Assembly (NCBI RefSeq): GCF_022808915.1
Contig: NZ_JAKZFS010000001.1
Location: 760,644-824,643 of the forward strand
Source: Fundidesulfovibrio terrae
Lineage (GTDB): Bacteria; Desulfobacterota; Desulfovibrionia; Desulfovibrionales; Desulfovibrionaceae
Direction of reading: 5' to 3'
DNA length: 64,000 bases
The first letter of the stretch is position 1. Each line of letters begins with the position of its first letter. A program made the position numbers and the translations under genes. Below, in pieces: positions 51,207 to 60,693 of this stretch. The notes beneath the pieces are model-generated. The model saw only the letters and a list, made by a program, of their open reading frames with translations. It was not told the origin of the DNA and did no database searches.

Positions 51207-53147
51207 ATGTCCGCGCTGGTCCATTCCTTCGCCGTGTTCGACACCTGCCTGGCCAGGCTTTACGTGCGCCCAACCGACCTGCTCTTCGCCCTGGCCGCCC
51301 GCATCCTGCCGGGGCCAGCAAGCCGCGAGGACCTACACGAGTTCGTGCGCCTGCGCCTCCTGGCCGAGGAAAAGGCCCGCAAGGACCTGGGCCTGGAGGC
51401 GGCGGGCCTCGGGCTGGTCTACGAGCGCTTTCCCAAGGCCAACCCCTGGGGCCTGGACCCCGATCTGGCGCAAAGTTCCGAGCTGGACCTCTGCGTCCAC
51501 TCCGTGAGCCCCGTCCCGCCGGTGCTCAGGCAGGTGCGGCGACTCATCGGGCAGGGCGAGCGCGTGGTGTACATTACCGACTCCATCCTGCCGGGCCCGG
51601 CGCTTCGGCGCATGATGGAGGCCAACGGCTTCGCGGGCGAGATCTATTCGGCGGGCGAGACGGGCAAGACCAAAGCCAGCGGGCAGCTCTTCAGCCTGGT
51701 GCTGGCCGCCGAGGGCCTGGAGGCCGGGCAGCTGGTGCACACCGGCCCGGATTCGGCTGCGGACTACAAGCGGCCTCGTTCCATGGGCATCAAGACGGAT
51801 TTTCGCTCCGAGGCGGTGCTCACCAGCCACGAGCAGCACCTCTTGCGCCTGCACCGCGACTGTGCCCCGGCCCTGTCGCGCAGCGTCGCCGCCAGCAGGC
51901 TGGCCCGGCTGCGCGACGAGCCTGAGGCGAAGCTTGCGGGGCTTCGCGCCCTGGCCGCCGACGTGGTGGCCCCGGTGCTCACGGCCTTCGTGGCCTGGAC
52001 TCTGGACGAGGCCGCGCGCGCCGGGCTTGCGCGCCTGTACTTCCTGGCCCGCGAGGGGCAGGTCCTGCACCGGCTGGCCCAGGTGCTGTCCCCGGCGGTG
52101 AACGGCCCCGAGCCGCGCTACCTCATGGGCTCCCTGGCCTGCTGGATGGCCCCCGGACTGGCCGGGCTCGACCGTGAAGAATTCTCCTGGCTGGCAGCGG
52201 CCGGGCAGTCGCGAAGGCCGGTGGATCTCCTGGCCAAGCTCTCGCTCACGCCCGAGGAACTCCTGCAGGCCGTGGGCAGGAGCATGCCCGCGCTCCTCTC
52301 CGACCATCCCCTGGACGACGCCGGACTGGCCGGGCTGTGGACCCTGCTGGAGGACGGCGGGGCGCGCAGGCTCCTGGCCGGGAAGGCGGCCCTGGCCCGC
52401 GAGCTCATGCTCGCTTACCTGGAGCAGGAGGGAGCTCTCGAAGGCCCGGTGCTGGCCGTGGCCGACATGGGCTGGACCCTGACCACCCAGCGGGCCCTGC
52501 GCGAGGTGCTGGCCGCGCGCGGCGTGGACGTGACGGGATATTATTTCGGGCTCACCGGGGTGCGGCTCGGGCGCATGGAGGCCGGGGCCCACAGGGCGCT
52601 CTTCATCGAGCGCGCGGCCCAGTCCGTGCCCGGCTCCCTGGACAGCCTGCTGTTCAAGCATGTGGCCCTTTTGGAGCGGGTGTTCACCCGCGCCGACCAC
52701 GGTCGGGTGCTGGGCTACGAACGAAAGGGCGGCACGGTCGTTCCGGTGCTCGGCCCCACGCCGCAGGGGGCGGCCCAGACCCGCGAGGTGCAGGAGACGG
52801 TGCTGGCCTACGCGGAGAGCCTGGTGCGCTCGGGATGGGGCGAGGACACGGTGTCGGCCCTGCGCGAGACGGCGGTGGAATCCCTGAGGCGCTTCCTGGC
52901 ATCCCCCGAACCGGGACAGGCCAGGGCCGTGGCCGGGCTGCCCGGCCAGGATGAGCGCGACCTCCCGCTTCTGCGCGGGCTGGGGATTCTGGACGTTGCG
53001 GCGGCCTGGCTGGGAGGTTCGACGCCCGGGCACGGCGGCGACGGGGGGCTGTGGCTGGAGGGGTGCGTGGCAGCGAGCCCCGGCTGGATCAGGTCCCTTG
53101 CGCGCAGGCCTCGTCTGGCGGCCCTTTTGCGTTCGCGGTTCTCCTAG
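51207..53147 (+). CDS. HAD-like protein of surface polysaccharide loci
   Basis: 646 aa. The N-terminal SFAVFDTCLAR corresponds to the SFDvFDTlL.R opening of HAD-like proteins found in capsule, LPS and flagellar glycan loci; the usual first Asp is replaced by Ala (FAVFD), so catalysis may be altered. VVYITDSILPGPALRRMME and TGPDSAADYKRPRSMG correspond to HAD motifs II to IV. The C-terminal half has the companion domain with LARLYFLAREGQVLHRLAQ and VADMGWTLTTQRALREVL. The exact role is unknown. It is the first gene of the glycosylation locus. Confidence 0.68.
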   Translation: MSALVHSFAVFDTCLARLYVRPTDLLFALAARILPGPASREDLHEFVRLRLLAEEKARKDLGLEAAGLGLVYERFPKANPWGLDPDLAQSSELDLCVHSVSPVPPVLRQVRRLIGQGERVVYITDSILPGPALRRMMEANGFAGEIYSAGETGKTKASGQLFSLVLAAEGLEAGQLVHTGPDSAADYKRPRSMGIKTDFRSEAVLTSHEQHLLRLHRDCAPALSRSVAASRLARLRDEPEAKLAGLRALAADVVAPVLTAFVAWTLDEAARAGLARLYFLAREGQVLHRLAQVLSPAVNGPEPRYLMGSLACWMAPGLAGLDREEFSWLAAAGQSRRPVDLLAKLSLTPEELLQAVGRSMPALLSDHPLDDAGLAGLWTLLEDGGARRLLAGKAALARELMLAYLEQEGALEGPVLAVADMGWTLTTQRALREVLAARGVDVTGYYFGLTGVRLGRMEAGAHRALFIERAAQSVPGSLDSLLFKHVALLERVFTRADHGRVLGYERKGGTVVPVLGPTPQGAAQTREVQETVLAYAESLVRSGWGEDTVSALRETAVESLRRFLASPEPGQARAVAGLPGQDERDLPLLRGLGILDVAAAWLGGSTPGHGGDGGLWLEGCVAASPGWIRSLARRPRLAALLRSRFS

Positions 53148-53153
53148 CCCTCG

Positions 53154-54206
53154 TCAGGCCAGGCAGTAGAGCACCGTATCCAGGTGCTCGTGCGAGTGAT
53201 GCCCCACGAAGCAGCGGTATCCTGGAACGAGTTCGCGCACGAACAGCGGCAGCTCCCACAGGTCGCAGGGCTTGTGGTACAGGCATATCTGGAGCCTGGG
53301 CCTGAACCTGCGGATGGTCCGTTGCGCCCCTTCCAGGGCGGCCAGTTCGGCCCCTTCGATGTCGAGCTTGATCAGGTCTACCTTGTCGATGCCGCGCCGC
53401 TCGACGAAGCTGTCCAGGGTGGTGGCATCCACCGTGATCCCGCCTTCCCCGCCGATTCTGTTGCCGTGGGACATGGCGAAGGCCTCGAAAAAACCCACCT
53501 GGCCGTCATGGTTCCACAGGGCCATGTTCACCGGATGGACGTTGGCCTGGCCGGCTTTTTCGACGGCCTGGACCATCTCCTGGAAGGATGCGGGCGTGGG
53601 TTCGAAGGCGTATATGCGGCAGTCCGGCCCTGCCTGGCTCCTGAACAGGGCGATGGAGTCGCCCGAGGCGGCTCCGCCGTCCACGATGCAGTCGCCGCTC
53701 CGGGCCAGCACCAGGGGGTGGCCGTACATGGGATAATCGGAAAGGCGCGGCAGGGGCGTGCCGTGGAAACGCAGGCGCAGAACGTCCGCGTAGGTGTCCC
53801 GCGAATCCCGGTCGGAAAGCGACGCGAGCACCTGCTCGATGGCTCCGGCGTTTTCGCGCAGCAGGCGCAGGGGAGGGCGTTCGGCCAGGTCGTCGCGGTA
53901 GAGGTTCCTGAAACCCATGGAGAAGAGCTGCGCGAAGATGGCCTGGTGCGCGAAGCTGCAGATGAGGACCGCCGCCCCCACCGCGATCTGCGCCGGAGCC
54001 GTCACCGGCAGGCCGTCCACGTTCGTCCCCTGGCGGCGGGGGTTGTTGTCGGCGAAGCAGGGCACGCGGATGCCCATGCTCTCGAGCCTGCGCCTGCACC
54101 TGCGCCCGCGCGCTCCCGTGCCGAAGACCACGAACTCCCCAGGGAGCTCCTCCTCGAAGGGGTTGAAGGGCCTGGCCGAGGCCGTCCTGAGGATGTCGTC
54201 CAGCAT
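53154..54206 (-). CDS. FkbM-family methyltransferase with N-terminal Rossmann-like domain
   Basis: 350 aa. Residues about 18-105 form a nucleotide-binding-like domain (VVFGTGARGRRCRRRLESMG; CFADNN; VLICSFAHQAIFAQL). The C-terminal FkbM methyltransferase (about 165-345) shows CIVDGGAASGDSIALF, IYAFEPTPASFQEM and VDLIKLDIEGAELAALEGA. FkbM enzymes usually O-methylate sugars. The start MLDDILRTAS at 54206 is set by GGGAGGG; upstream in-frame codons overlap the preceding gene. It follows the Maf-like gene by 11 nt. Confidence 0.85.
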   Translation of the reverse strand: MLDDILRTASARPFNPFEEELPGEFVVFGTGARGRRCRRRLESMGIRVPCFADNNPRRQGTNVDGLPVTAPAQIAVGAAVLICSFAHQAIFAQLFSMGFRNLYRDDLAERPPLRLLRENAGAIEQVLASLSDRDSRDTYADVLRLRFHGTPLPRLSDYPMYGHPLVLARSGDCIVDGGAASGDSIALFRSQAGPDCRIYAFEPTPASFQEMVQAVEKAGQANVHPVNMALWNHDGQVGFFEAFAMSHGNRIGGEGGITVDATTLDSFVERRGIDKVDLIKLDIEGAELAALEGAQRTIRRFRPRLQICLYHKPCDLWELPLFVRELVPGYRCFVGHHSHEHLDTVLYCLA

Positions 54207-54217
54207 GTCCCTCCCGT

Positions 54218-56011
54218 TTACTCCGGGCGCCCCGGCAGGGCCTGGACGCGCTTGTGCTGGGCCAGGAGAATCTTCAGGAGCGCCTCGCACATCCGGTCCA
54301 TGTACCCCAGGAAGTACCGCGCGCCTTCCATGCGCCTGCCTTCATCCGCGCCTTCGAAGAAGGCCGTATGGAAGCGGGTGTTGTCGAAGTCCGCGAACCG
54401 CTGGAGCATGAAGGATGTGTTGTCCTGGTCGCTGGCCGCGATGAACGCCGCGGCGGAGCTGAAGCTTTCCCCTGCCTGGCGCGCCGCGCGCTGCTTGGTT
54501 TTCCACAGGGTCAGCTCCTGGCGGATGTAGTCCAGGACCCGTTCGCGCCGCGCGCTGAAATCCGTGGAGGAGATGCTGTCGAGGTTGCGGGCCAGCCCCG
54601 GATCCTCCGGCAGGACCGGGGCCGGATCGAAGGCGATCCCCGGGCCCTGGAGGATGCTCGAGGGGGTGAGGTTGACCACCTCCATGTTGGCCATGCGGAT
54701 GCGGTCCGCGAACCACTGGGCGGAGTCGAAGAAATTGAGGGTGGTGAACATGCGGCTGCCGTCGGCGGCGGTGGCCGGATAGAGCTGCGGCCAGCGGTGG
54801 GTGAGCGTCATTTCGTTGACGCCGGAGGCGTGGGCCTCGTGCTGGCTGCCCTTGGAGTAGTTCATGGCCAGGGGGTCGGGGGAGGCCAGCTGCACCCCGG
54901 CCAGGTAGACCCTGGAGCAGCCCATGTATTCGGCCAGGGCGAAAGCCGTGGTGATCACCGAGCCGTGCAGCAGCAGCGAATCGCGCTTGGGGAAGGGCTG
55001 GCCCGGGAAATTGCCGAAGAACCAGGCCCGCTCGAATCCGCCCTGGCCGGTGGTGGACAGGCAATGGGCGACCAGCCGAGCCTTCTTGAGCCCGGGGAGG
55101 CCCGCCAGGGTTGGCTCGGAGTCCATGGACGTGTCGTTGATGATCACGAAGTCCGGTTCGATCCCGGCCTTCAGCAGCGGCTTGAGGGCGCTGTTGACGG
55201 CGATGACGGCGGCCCGGTCCTGGTTTGCGCGGATGAATTCGATCTGGCCCGTGAGCGCCGGCCCGGCCGCCGCCAGGATCGCGGTGTGCCCGGTCAGCGC
55301 GCCGAGCAGGTCGCTCAGCTCCCCGCCTCGCAGGCAGGGCGCGAGGTTTTCGTAGAGGTGCTTGTAGCGGTCGTAGACGGCGTTGCGCACCAGGGGGCGG
55401 ATCGGCAGCCCCCGGATGTTGTCCTGGCTGTCCAGGGTGTAGATGACGTTGCGGTAGTAGAAGAGCTCGAGGACCTCCTCCACGCGGCGCACGTAGCCGG
55501 GCAGCGCTTCCGGCAGCCCCTCGCAGGCGAAGAACAGGGGATAGCCCAGCGAGGCCAGGTTCTCGGGCAGTATCTGCAGGAGGGGGCTCGGCGTCCGGTC
55601 CGGGTCGCCCGCCACGAAGAACACTCCCTTGCCCGCCAGTTCCCAGGGCTTCTCGTCGTCCAGGAAAGCGGCCATGCGCTCGGGGTCCGGCTCGAAAATC
55701 AGGCAGACGCCATCGGTGCGGGCCAGGGCCGCCTGCAGCTCGGGTGTGCGCTGGGCGCCCAGGAACACCAGCAGGCGCGTGCGCCGCATGGCCTCGTCCA
55801 GGCCCGTGTCCGGAGGCGGGAAGGCGAACACCTCGGGGCCGAAATCGCCTTCCGATCCACCGGCGAAAGGGCGGGCCAGGGCGGGATTGCAGTATGCCCA
55901 GAGGGGGTTGTGGGCGTGAAAGGCGTGGCGCGCGCCCGGCGTGTAGCTTCCGGCCCCGGCCTGGCTCAGGGCCAGGAGCCCAAGTTGATCGAACACCGCC
56001 AAGGATTTCAT
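54218..56011 (-). CDS. Maf/DUF115 family protein (motility accessory factor-like)
   Basis: 597 aa. The central DUF115 domain (about 215-400) has NLAPCLRGGELSDLLGALTGHTAILAAAGPAL, AVNSALKPLLKAGIEPDFVIINDTS and LAEYMGCSRVYLAGVQLA. Maf proteins transfer nonulosonic acids such as pseudaminic or legionaminic acid to flagellin (known from Campylobacter, Helicobacter and Aeromonas). The C-terminal 130 residues are helical (KTKQRAARQAGESFSSAAAF). Flagellin glycosylation is therefore a plausible role for the locus, but no flagellin gene is in the window. Confidence 0.8.
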   Translation of the reverse strand: MKSLAVFDQLGLLALSQAGAGSYTPGARHAFHAHNPLWAYCNPALARPFAGGSEGDFGPEVFAFPPPDTGLDEAMRRTRLLVFLGAQRTPELQAALARTDGVCLIFEPDPERMAAFLDDEKPWELAGKGVFFVAGDPDRTPSPLLQILPENLASLGYPLFFACEGLPEALPGYVRRVEEVLELFYYRNVIYTLDSQDNIRGLPIRPLVRNAVYDRYKHLYENLAPCLRGGELSDLLGALTGHTAILAAAGPALTGQIEFIRANQDRAAVIAVNSALKPLLKAGIEPDFVIINDTSMDSEPTLAGLPGLKKARLVAHCLSTTGQGGFERAWFFGNFPGQPFPKRDSLLLHGSVITTAFALAEYMGCSRVYLAGVQLASPDPLAMNYSKGSQHEAHASGVNEMTLTHRWPQLYPATAADGSRMFTTLNFFDSAQWFADRIRMANMEVVNLTPSSILQGPGIAFDPAPVLPEDPGLARNLDSISSTDFSARRERVLDYIRQELTLWKTKQRAARQAGESFSSAAAFIAASDQDNTSFMLQRFADFDNTRFHTAFFEGADEGRRMEGARYFLGYMDRMCEALLKILLAQHKRVQALPGRPE

Positions 56012-56195
56012 ACGCCCCTAACTATAGCGCAAGCGCGTTGCGCGGGCAACCTCGGCGGCCCCCGGGGGGAGTGTCGCGCGGGCACGGGGCGTGCATCAAT
56101 TTCGCGCTTCGTTGCGCGCGGGCAGTCTTTGCCGTACCCTGCGCCACGTCCGCCCTTTCGGGCGCTCGCGGCAACCTTCCAACCCGGACCGGCCA

Positions 56196-57005
56196 ATGAA
56201 AGTCTCCGTAGTGGTCCCCACATACAACCAGGCCCGGTATCTTTCCGCCTGCCTGGATTCCCTCTGGTTCCAGGATCATCCCGACCTGGAGATCGTGCTG
56301 GTGGACGACGGGTCCACCGACGGCACCGGCGACGTGATCCGGGACTGGCTCGCCCACCGCGAGACCGACCAGGCCTCCTTCGCCAGCTGCTACGATCCCG
56401 GGCAAGACGTCCTTGAGCGCATGCACCATCCCCGCTACCCCGAAGAAGGCCGGTCCATCACGGTGATCACCTTCGAGCGCAACCGGGGACTGGCGGCGGC
56501 CCTGAACGCCGGATTCCGGACCTGCACCGGAGAGGCCTGCACCTACGTGCCCTCGGACGACTGGTGCGCGCCTCAGATGTTCTCCGAACTCGTCCGGGCG
56601 CTGGAAGAAGGCCCGGCCGACTTCGCCTTCGCCGACATGCTCATCGTGGACGACTCCTTCCGGGTGCTCCGGCGCTTCGACCTGCCCGACTACAGCTTTG
56701 AACGCTCCTTCGCCGACTGGTACCTGTGCGGCGACGCCAAGCTCTACCGCCGGGCGCTGCACGAGCGCCACGGCTACTACGACGAGACGCTGCTGGCCCA
56801 CGACCACGAGCTGTTCCAGCGCTTCGCCATGGGGGGGGCGCGCTTCGTGCACGTGCCCAAGGCCCTCTTCGCCAAGCGCGACCACTCCTCCGGGCGCGAG
56901 GTGCACATCCACGCTCCCGAGAACTGGAAGCGGCTCATCGGGGAATCCAAGCGCATCGTCATGGCCGCCCGCGAGTGGCTGGCCGGGGGAGGCTTCAACC
57001 GATGA
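56196..57005 (+). CDS. Family 2 glycosyltransferase
   Basis: 269 aa. GT-A fold: MKVSVVVPTYNQARYLSACLDSL, IVLVDDGSTDGTGDVI and ERNRGLAAALNAGF. The divalent-metal motif is replaced by PSDDW, and the acceptor-side motif is LLAHDHELFQRF. It transfers a nucleotide-activated sugar during surface glycan synthesis. The stop overlaps the ATG of the next radical SAM gene (ATGA). The start at 56196 is the first residue of the fold; the upstream frame has no support. Confidence 0.9.
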   Translation: MKVSVVVPTYNQARYLSACLDSLWFQDHPDLEIVLVDDGSTDGTGDVIRDWLAHRETDQASFASCYDPGQDVLERMHHPRYPEEGRSITVITFERNRGLAAALNAGFRTCTGEACTYVPSDDWCAPQMFSELVRALEEGPADFAFADMLIVDDSFRVLRRFDLPDYSFERSFADWYLCGDAKLYRRALHERHGYYDETLLAHDHELFQRFAMGGARFVHVPKALFAKRDHSSGREVHIHAPENWKRLIGESKRIVMAAREWLAGGGFNR

Positions 57006-58195
57006 CCGGCGACTCCTGCGTCTACCTCCACGAGCCCGGCCGGTTCAGCCCCAGGGGCGTCCTGGACGTGGGGCTCAAGTGCCCGCATTCCTGCAAATTC
57101 TGCTACTACAGCTACTGGGACAAGACCGATTCGCAGTTCGGGGCCTTGCGCAAGGCCGCCTTCCGCCCGGGGGGGGACTGCAAGGCGATCCTTTCCGCCT
57201 TCGCCGCTCAGGGACTCGGCTTCTACGACGTCACCGGCGGCGAGCCCTGCGCCCACCCGGACATGCCGGACGTAGTGGCCCACGGCACGAGCCTGGGGCT
57301 CAAGGGGCGCATCATCACCCTGGGACAGCTGCTCACCGGCAGGGACCGCCTGCTGGACAGGCTTCTGGACGCGGGACTGACGGATTTCCTCTTTTCCATG
57401 CACGCCGTGGACGAGGAGCGCTTCAAGAGCTTCACCGGCGGTTCGTGGAACAGGCTGTCCGGGGTGCTTGACGAGCTGGAGGGGCGGGGATTTGCCTACG
57501 GGGCCAACTCGGTGATCTTCGAGGGCAACCTGGACCACCTGGAGGACATCGCCAGGGAGTCGGCCAGGCGCCTCACCTACGTGCACAACTTCATCGTGTT
57601 CAACGCCTACCACGAGTGGAACTCCAGGCACCGGGCCGCCGGGGTGCAGGCCCGCTACCGCGACGTGGCCCCGCGCATCGCGCGGGCCGTGGAGATCCTG
57701 GACGGGGCGGGCGTGGCCGTGAACATCCGCTACGTGCCCCTGTGCGTGTTTCCGGGGCTCACGCGCCATGTGGTGGGTCTTCTGGGCCTGCCCTACGATC
57801 CCTTCGAGTGGCGCAACAGGGCCTGCAACCCGGACAGGGAGCCCGCCTACTGCGCCGAGATCCTGCCCATTCCCGAGTCGGGGGTGCGCGAGCGCTTCGC
57901 CTTCGCGCCGCTTGAGGAGAGGCTGCCCAACGGGACCGGGCTCATGGGCATGCGCGGGGAGCGCTTCACGGTGTTCCCGGCCAAGTGCGCCTCCTGCGCG
58001 GCCCTGCCCGCCTGCGACGGGGTGGACCCCAAGTACCTGGAGCGAAACGGCGACGCGGAGTTCATGCCCTTTCCGAGCATGGATCTCTCGGGCCCTCTTC
58101 TGCGCGCGCGAATGGAGTACGCCCGGGCCTTCGCGGTGAAGCTCACCCCGGACGTGGATGTCCGCAAGGCTCTCGGCGCGGCCTTGGCCGGTTGA
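57002..58195 (+). CDS. Radical SAM enzyme with C-terminal auxiliary cysteines
   Basis: 397 aa. The radical SAM cluster motif is CPHSCKFC (about 24-31), followed by GFYDVTGGEPCAHP for SAM binding. The C-terminal region CASCAALPACDGVDPKYL (about 325-342) resembles a truncated SPASM/twitch auxiliary cluster site. It is coupled to the GT2 gene before it. It shares NIRYVPLC and the C-terminal CxxC...CDG pattern with the enzyme at 60674-61870, so the two are paralogues. The substrate is unknown; a glycan or nucleotide-sugar modification is inferred from context. Confidence 0.82.
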   Translation: MTGDSCVYLHEPGRFSPRGVLDVGLKCPHSCKFCYYSYWDKTDSQFGALRKAAFRPGGDCKAILSAFAAQGLGFYDVTGGEPCAHPDMPDVVAHGTSLGLKGRIITLGQLLTGRDRLLDRLLDAGLTDFLFSMHAVDEERFKSFTGGSWNRLSGVLDELEGRGFAYGANSVIFEGNLDHLEDIARESARRLTYVHNFIVFNAYHEWNSRHRAAGVQARYRDVAPRIARAVEILDGAGVAVNIRYVPLCVFPGLTRHVVGLLGLPYDPFEWRNRACNPDREPAYCAEILPIPESGVRERFAFAPLEERLPNGTGLMGMRGERFTVFPAKCASCAALPACDGVDPKYLERNGDAEFMPFPSMDLSGPLLRARMEYARAFAVKLTPDVDVRKALGAALAG

Positions 58196-58210
58196 AGCGG
58201 GGGGTGCGGC

Positions 58211-59293
58211 CTATTCCCCGGGGAGGATTTCCGCCGGATCGACGACCTCCAGCTTGGCGGCCCAGGGGGTCTTGTCGCGCTTGAGGCGCGAGAGCCTAAA
58301 CAGGACGTAGCGGGCGAACAGCTTCCATTCCGGACCGGGCAGAACGTCCGGATGGAGCTTCGCCGCGGCCCTGATCTCGGCCCAGGTGCCCACCCGGAAG
58401 AGCATGGTCACGAAGTCCTTGCGCCCGAGTATGGGCTTGAACCGGGCTTTGTTGGCCAACATATGGTCGATGATGGCCTGCCTGAACTGGGCGTGGGGCG
58501 GGTGCTTGCTCATGCACCCCACGGAGTTGATGGCCCCGAGCACCGGGTTGGACCCGAAGTTGTTCTCCCCGTGGCGGCGGTAGCAGCCGTGGATGGTGGG
58601 GATGAGCAGCGAGTAGCCGATCAGGTTGGCGAAGTGGGCGATGTAGTAGTCCGCGCAGATGCGGAACGACCGCGGCTGGTCCTCCAGGATGAGCCGCAGG
58701 GTGTCGGCCCTGAACATCATGGAGCTGGCCGTGGCCCATATCCAGAAGCCGCGCTGGAAGGTGGTCTTGCGCACGTAGCGGAACTGCCCCTTGGACATGT
58801 GGTCCAGGTGCTCGCCCGAGACCACTTGGCCCGCGCCGTCGATCTGGTACTGGTTGGTGCTGGTCATGGCCACGGGCTTGCGGCCCAGGTGGGCCTTCAC
58901 GTGGGTCTCCAGGAAGTCCTCCAAGAGTACGTCGTCGGCATCCAAGAGCACCACGAACACGCCCTTGGCCCGGGAGAGCCCGGTCTTGAAGCCCTCCATC
59001 TGGCCGCAGTTGGCCTCGTGCGAAACCAGCGAGAAGCGCCCCCCGGCTTCGGGCGAGGCCGCGAACTCCTGTATGAGCGCGGGGCTCTGGTCCGTTGAGC
59101 GGTCGTCCACCACGATGCATTCCCAGTGGGGATAGCTCTGCCTGGCCACGGAGCGCAGGCAGTCCACCACGTAGGGGGCGTAGTTGAAGCTGGTGACGAT
59201 CACCGAGACCAGGGGCTTGGCGATCCCGGCCCGGTCCAGGCGCTGGTCCGCGAGTGTGGGGCCGAGTTGGAGGGACGGCGTCGTGGTGGTCAT
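58211..59293 (-). CDS. Family 2 glycosyltransferase
   Basis: 360 aa. GT-A motifs VSVIVTSFNYAPYVVDCLRS (about 29-48), CIVVDDRSTDQSP, EANCGQMEGFKTGLSRAKG and VVLLDADDVL. The C-terminal 120 residues are helical and basic and probably membrane-associated. The start MTTTTPSLQL at 59293 overlaps the stop of the upstream radical SAM gene (ATGA). It is convergent with the radical SAM gene at 57002-58195 (15-nt gap). Confidence 0.88.
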   Translation of the reverse strand: MTTTTPSLQLGPTLADQRLDRAGIAKPLVSVIVTSFNYAPYVVDCLRSVARQSYPHWECIVVDDRSTDQSPALIQEFAASPEAGGRFSLVSHEANCGQMEGFKTGLSRAKGVFVVLLDADDVLLEDFLETHVKAHLGRKPVAMTSTNQYQIDGAGQVVSGEHLDHMSKGQFRYVRKTTFQRGFWIWATASSMMFRADTLRLILEDQPRSFRICADYYIAHFANLIGYSLLIPTIHGCYRRHGENNFGSNPVLGAINSVGCMSKHPPHAQFRQAIIDHMLANKARFKPILGRKDFVTMLFRVGTWAEIRAAAKLHPDVLPGPEWKLFARYVLFRLSRLKRDKTPWAAKLEVVDPAEILPGE

Positions 59294-60693
59294 GCTTTCC
59301 TGCCCGGGGCGGGGTGGTTCAGTTTCAGGGAGCGGATGAAGGCCGGGCTGATAGCCGTGCCCAGAAAAGAGTACGTAAGCCCGCGCCGCGCGCATTCCAG
59401 GGCGAGACGGCGCACACCTTCCCGGACCGCGTCCGGAGTGCGCTTCTCGAAGAAGTCCTTGGAGATCGTCACATTGCGTATTCCGGCCCGGACGCAACGA
59501 TCCACGAAGGCGTCGGTTTCCTCGGCTCCGGCGTTTTGGGTGGTGACGATGTATTTCAGATGCACCTGCTGCGGGTTCAAGGCCGCGTAGGTTTCGACGT
59601 TTTTCCAGACCGCCTCGAACCCGTCCACGTTGCGCACCTGCCTGTACGTCTCCCGCGTTCCGGCGTCGATGCTGCACACAATGCGCAGCCTGCCTTCCCG
59701 CAGCCCCTGCTCGATGGAGGGAGAACGCACCAGGGCGTTGGTGTACACCAAACCGGATGCGCCCTCGGCGAGCATCTTTCCGGTTATGTGCGCGAAGTGT
59801 GGGTTGATGGTCGGCTCCCCGAACCCGCCCCAGTCGAAGCGGTAGCCGGGGGCGAGCAGCCCCTGGTCGCGGAGCAGGTCGTATACCTCCACCGGGTCGT
59901 AATCGCAGCCGGCGTGGATGTCCTTCACGTTGCAGTAGGAGCAGGCCAGGTTGCAGGCGGTGCTCGTGTCCATGTGCAGAAGCGTGATCGCGTCCGGAGA
60001 GTTCACGCCGTGTTCGGGGGCAAGCTCCGGGCAGGATGCGCAGAAGCCGCATTCGCCTCTGTCGATGGCCTCCACGAGGAGCTTTCTGATGCGCCCGAGC
60101 CGCTCAAGGGCCCGCAAGGGCGCATCGGCGCGGACCAAGTCGGGCATCCAGCAGCACAGGGAAAAACCCGTGGGGCGCATGTACAATCCCGAGAGCGATT
60201 CGCATCTCCAACAGGTGCCTTGCCGCACGCGAGTGGCCTGGGGCGGCGCGTTCAAGGGGTGGGCGATGATGCCCAGGAGCCGGACGATGTTTTCCTCGGG
60301 AGCGTCCAGATAGGCAATGGTTTCGGCCGGTTCGAGAAAGACGTGGAATGCGTCGACTCCCCTGGTCCGCAGCTCCCGTTCGATGGCCCTGTGGAAGGTC
60401 GACGCCACGACGATGACGATCTGCTCCTCGCCATGGACGCGCTGAAGCTCCGGCAGTTCGTCGACGGGATGGATCTTAAGCGCTTCGCATCTCCCGGACT
60501 TGAAGGAGTCCAGAAACCCGATGGGATCGAGGCCGCTCCCGAGCGCGCGGACATCCGCGAGAAGGCGCTTTCCCCGCCCGCCCGAACCGTAGATCAGAAG
60601 CTTCCCGGACGCAGGGAGCCTGCTTGTATCCGAGAGATAGGTCACTCTGCCCGCGCCGCCGGGCCGCGCCGGACTACCGTGCCCAAGCGGCAT
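59290..60693 (-). CDS. Radical SAM enzyme fused to an N-terminal Rossmann-like domain
   Basis: 467 aa. Residues about 25-125 are a nucleotide-binding-like domain (LLIYGSGGRGKRLLADVRALG; IGFLDSFKSG; IVVASTFHRAIEREL), like the N-terminus of the FkbM protein at 53154. The radical SAM domain (about 235-430) has CNLACSYC and WGGFGEPTINP. Extra cysteines lie between the domains (CWRCES, CCWMPD, CGFCASCP), a possible auxiliary cluster region before the core. ATG at 60693 is favoured by GGAGG 7 nt upstream, with a 20-nt overlap with the preceding gene. Confidence 0.78.
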   Translation of the reverse strand: MPLGHGSPARPGGAGRVTYLSDTSRLPASGKLLIYGSGGRGKRLLADVRALGSGLDPIGFLDSFKSGRCEALKIHPVDELPELQRVHGEEQIVIVVASTFHRAIERELRTRGVDAFHVFLEPAETIAYLDAPEENIVRLLGIIAHPLNAPPQATRVRQGTCWRCESLSGLYMRPTGFSLCCWMPDLVRADAPLRALERLGRIRKLLVEAIDRGECGFCASCPELAPEHGVNSPDAITLLHMDTSTACNLACSYCNVKDIHAGCDYDPVEVYDLLRDQGLLAPGYRFDWGGFGEPTINPHFAHITGKMLAEGASGLVYTNALVRSPSIEQGLREGRLRIVCSIDAGTRETYRQVRNVDGFEAVWKNVETYAALNPQQVHLKYIVTTQNAGAEETDAFVDRCVRAGIRNVTISKDFFEKRTPDAVREGVRRLALECARRGLTYSFLGTAISPAFIRSLKLNHPAPGRKA

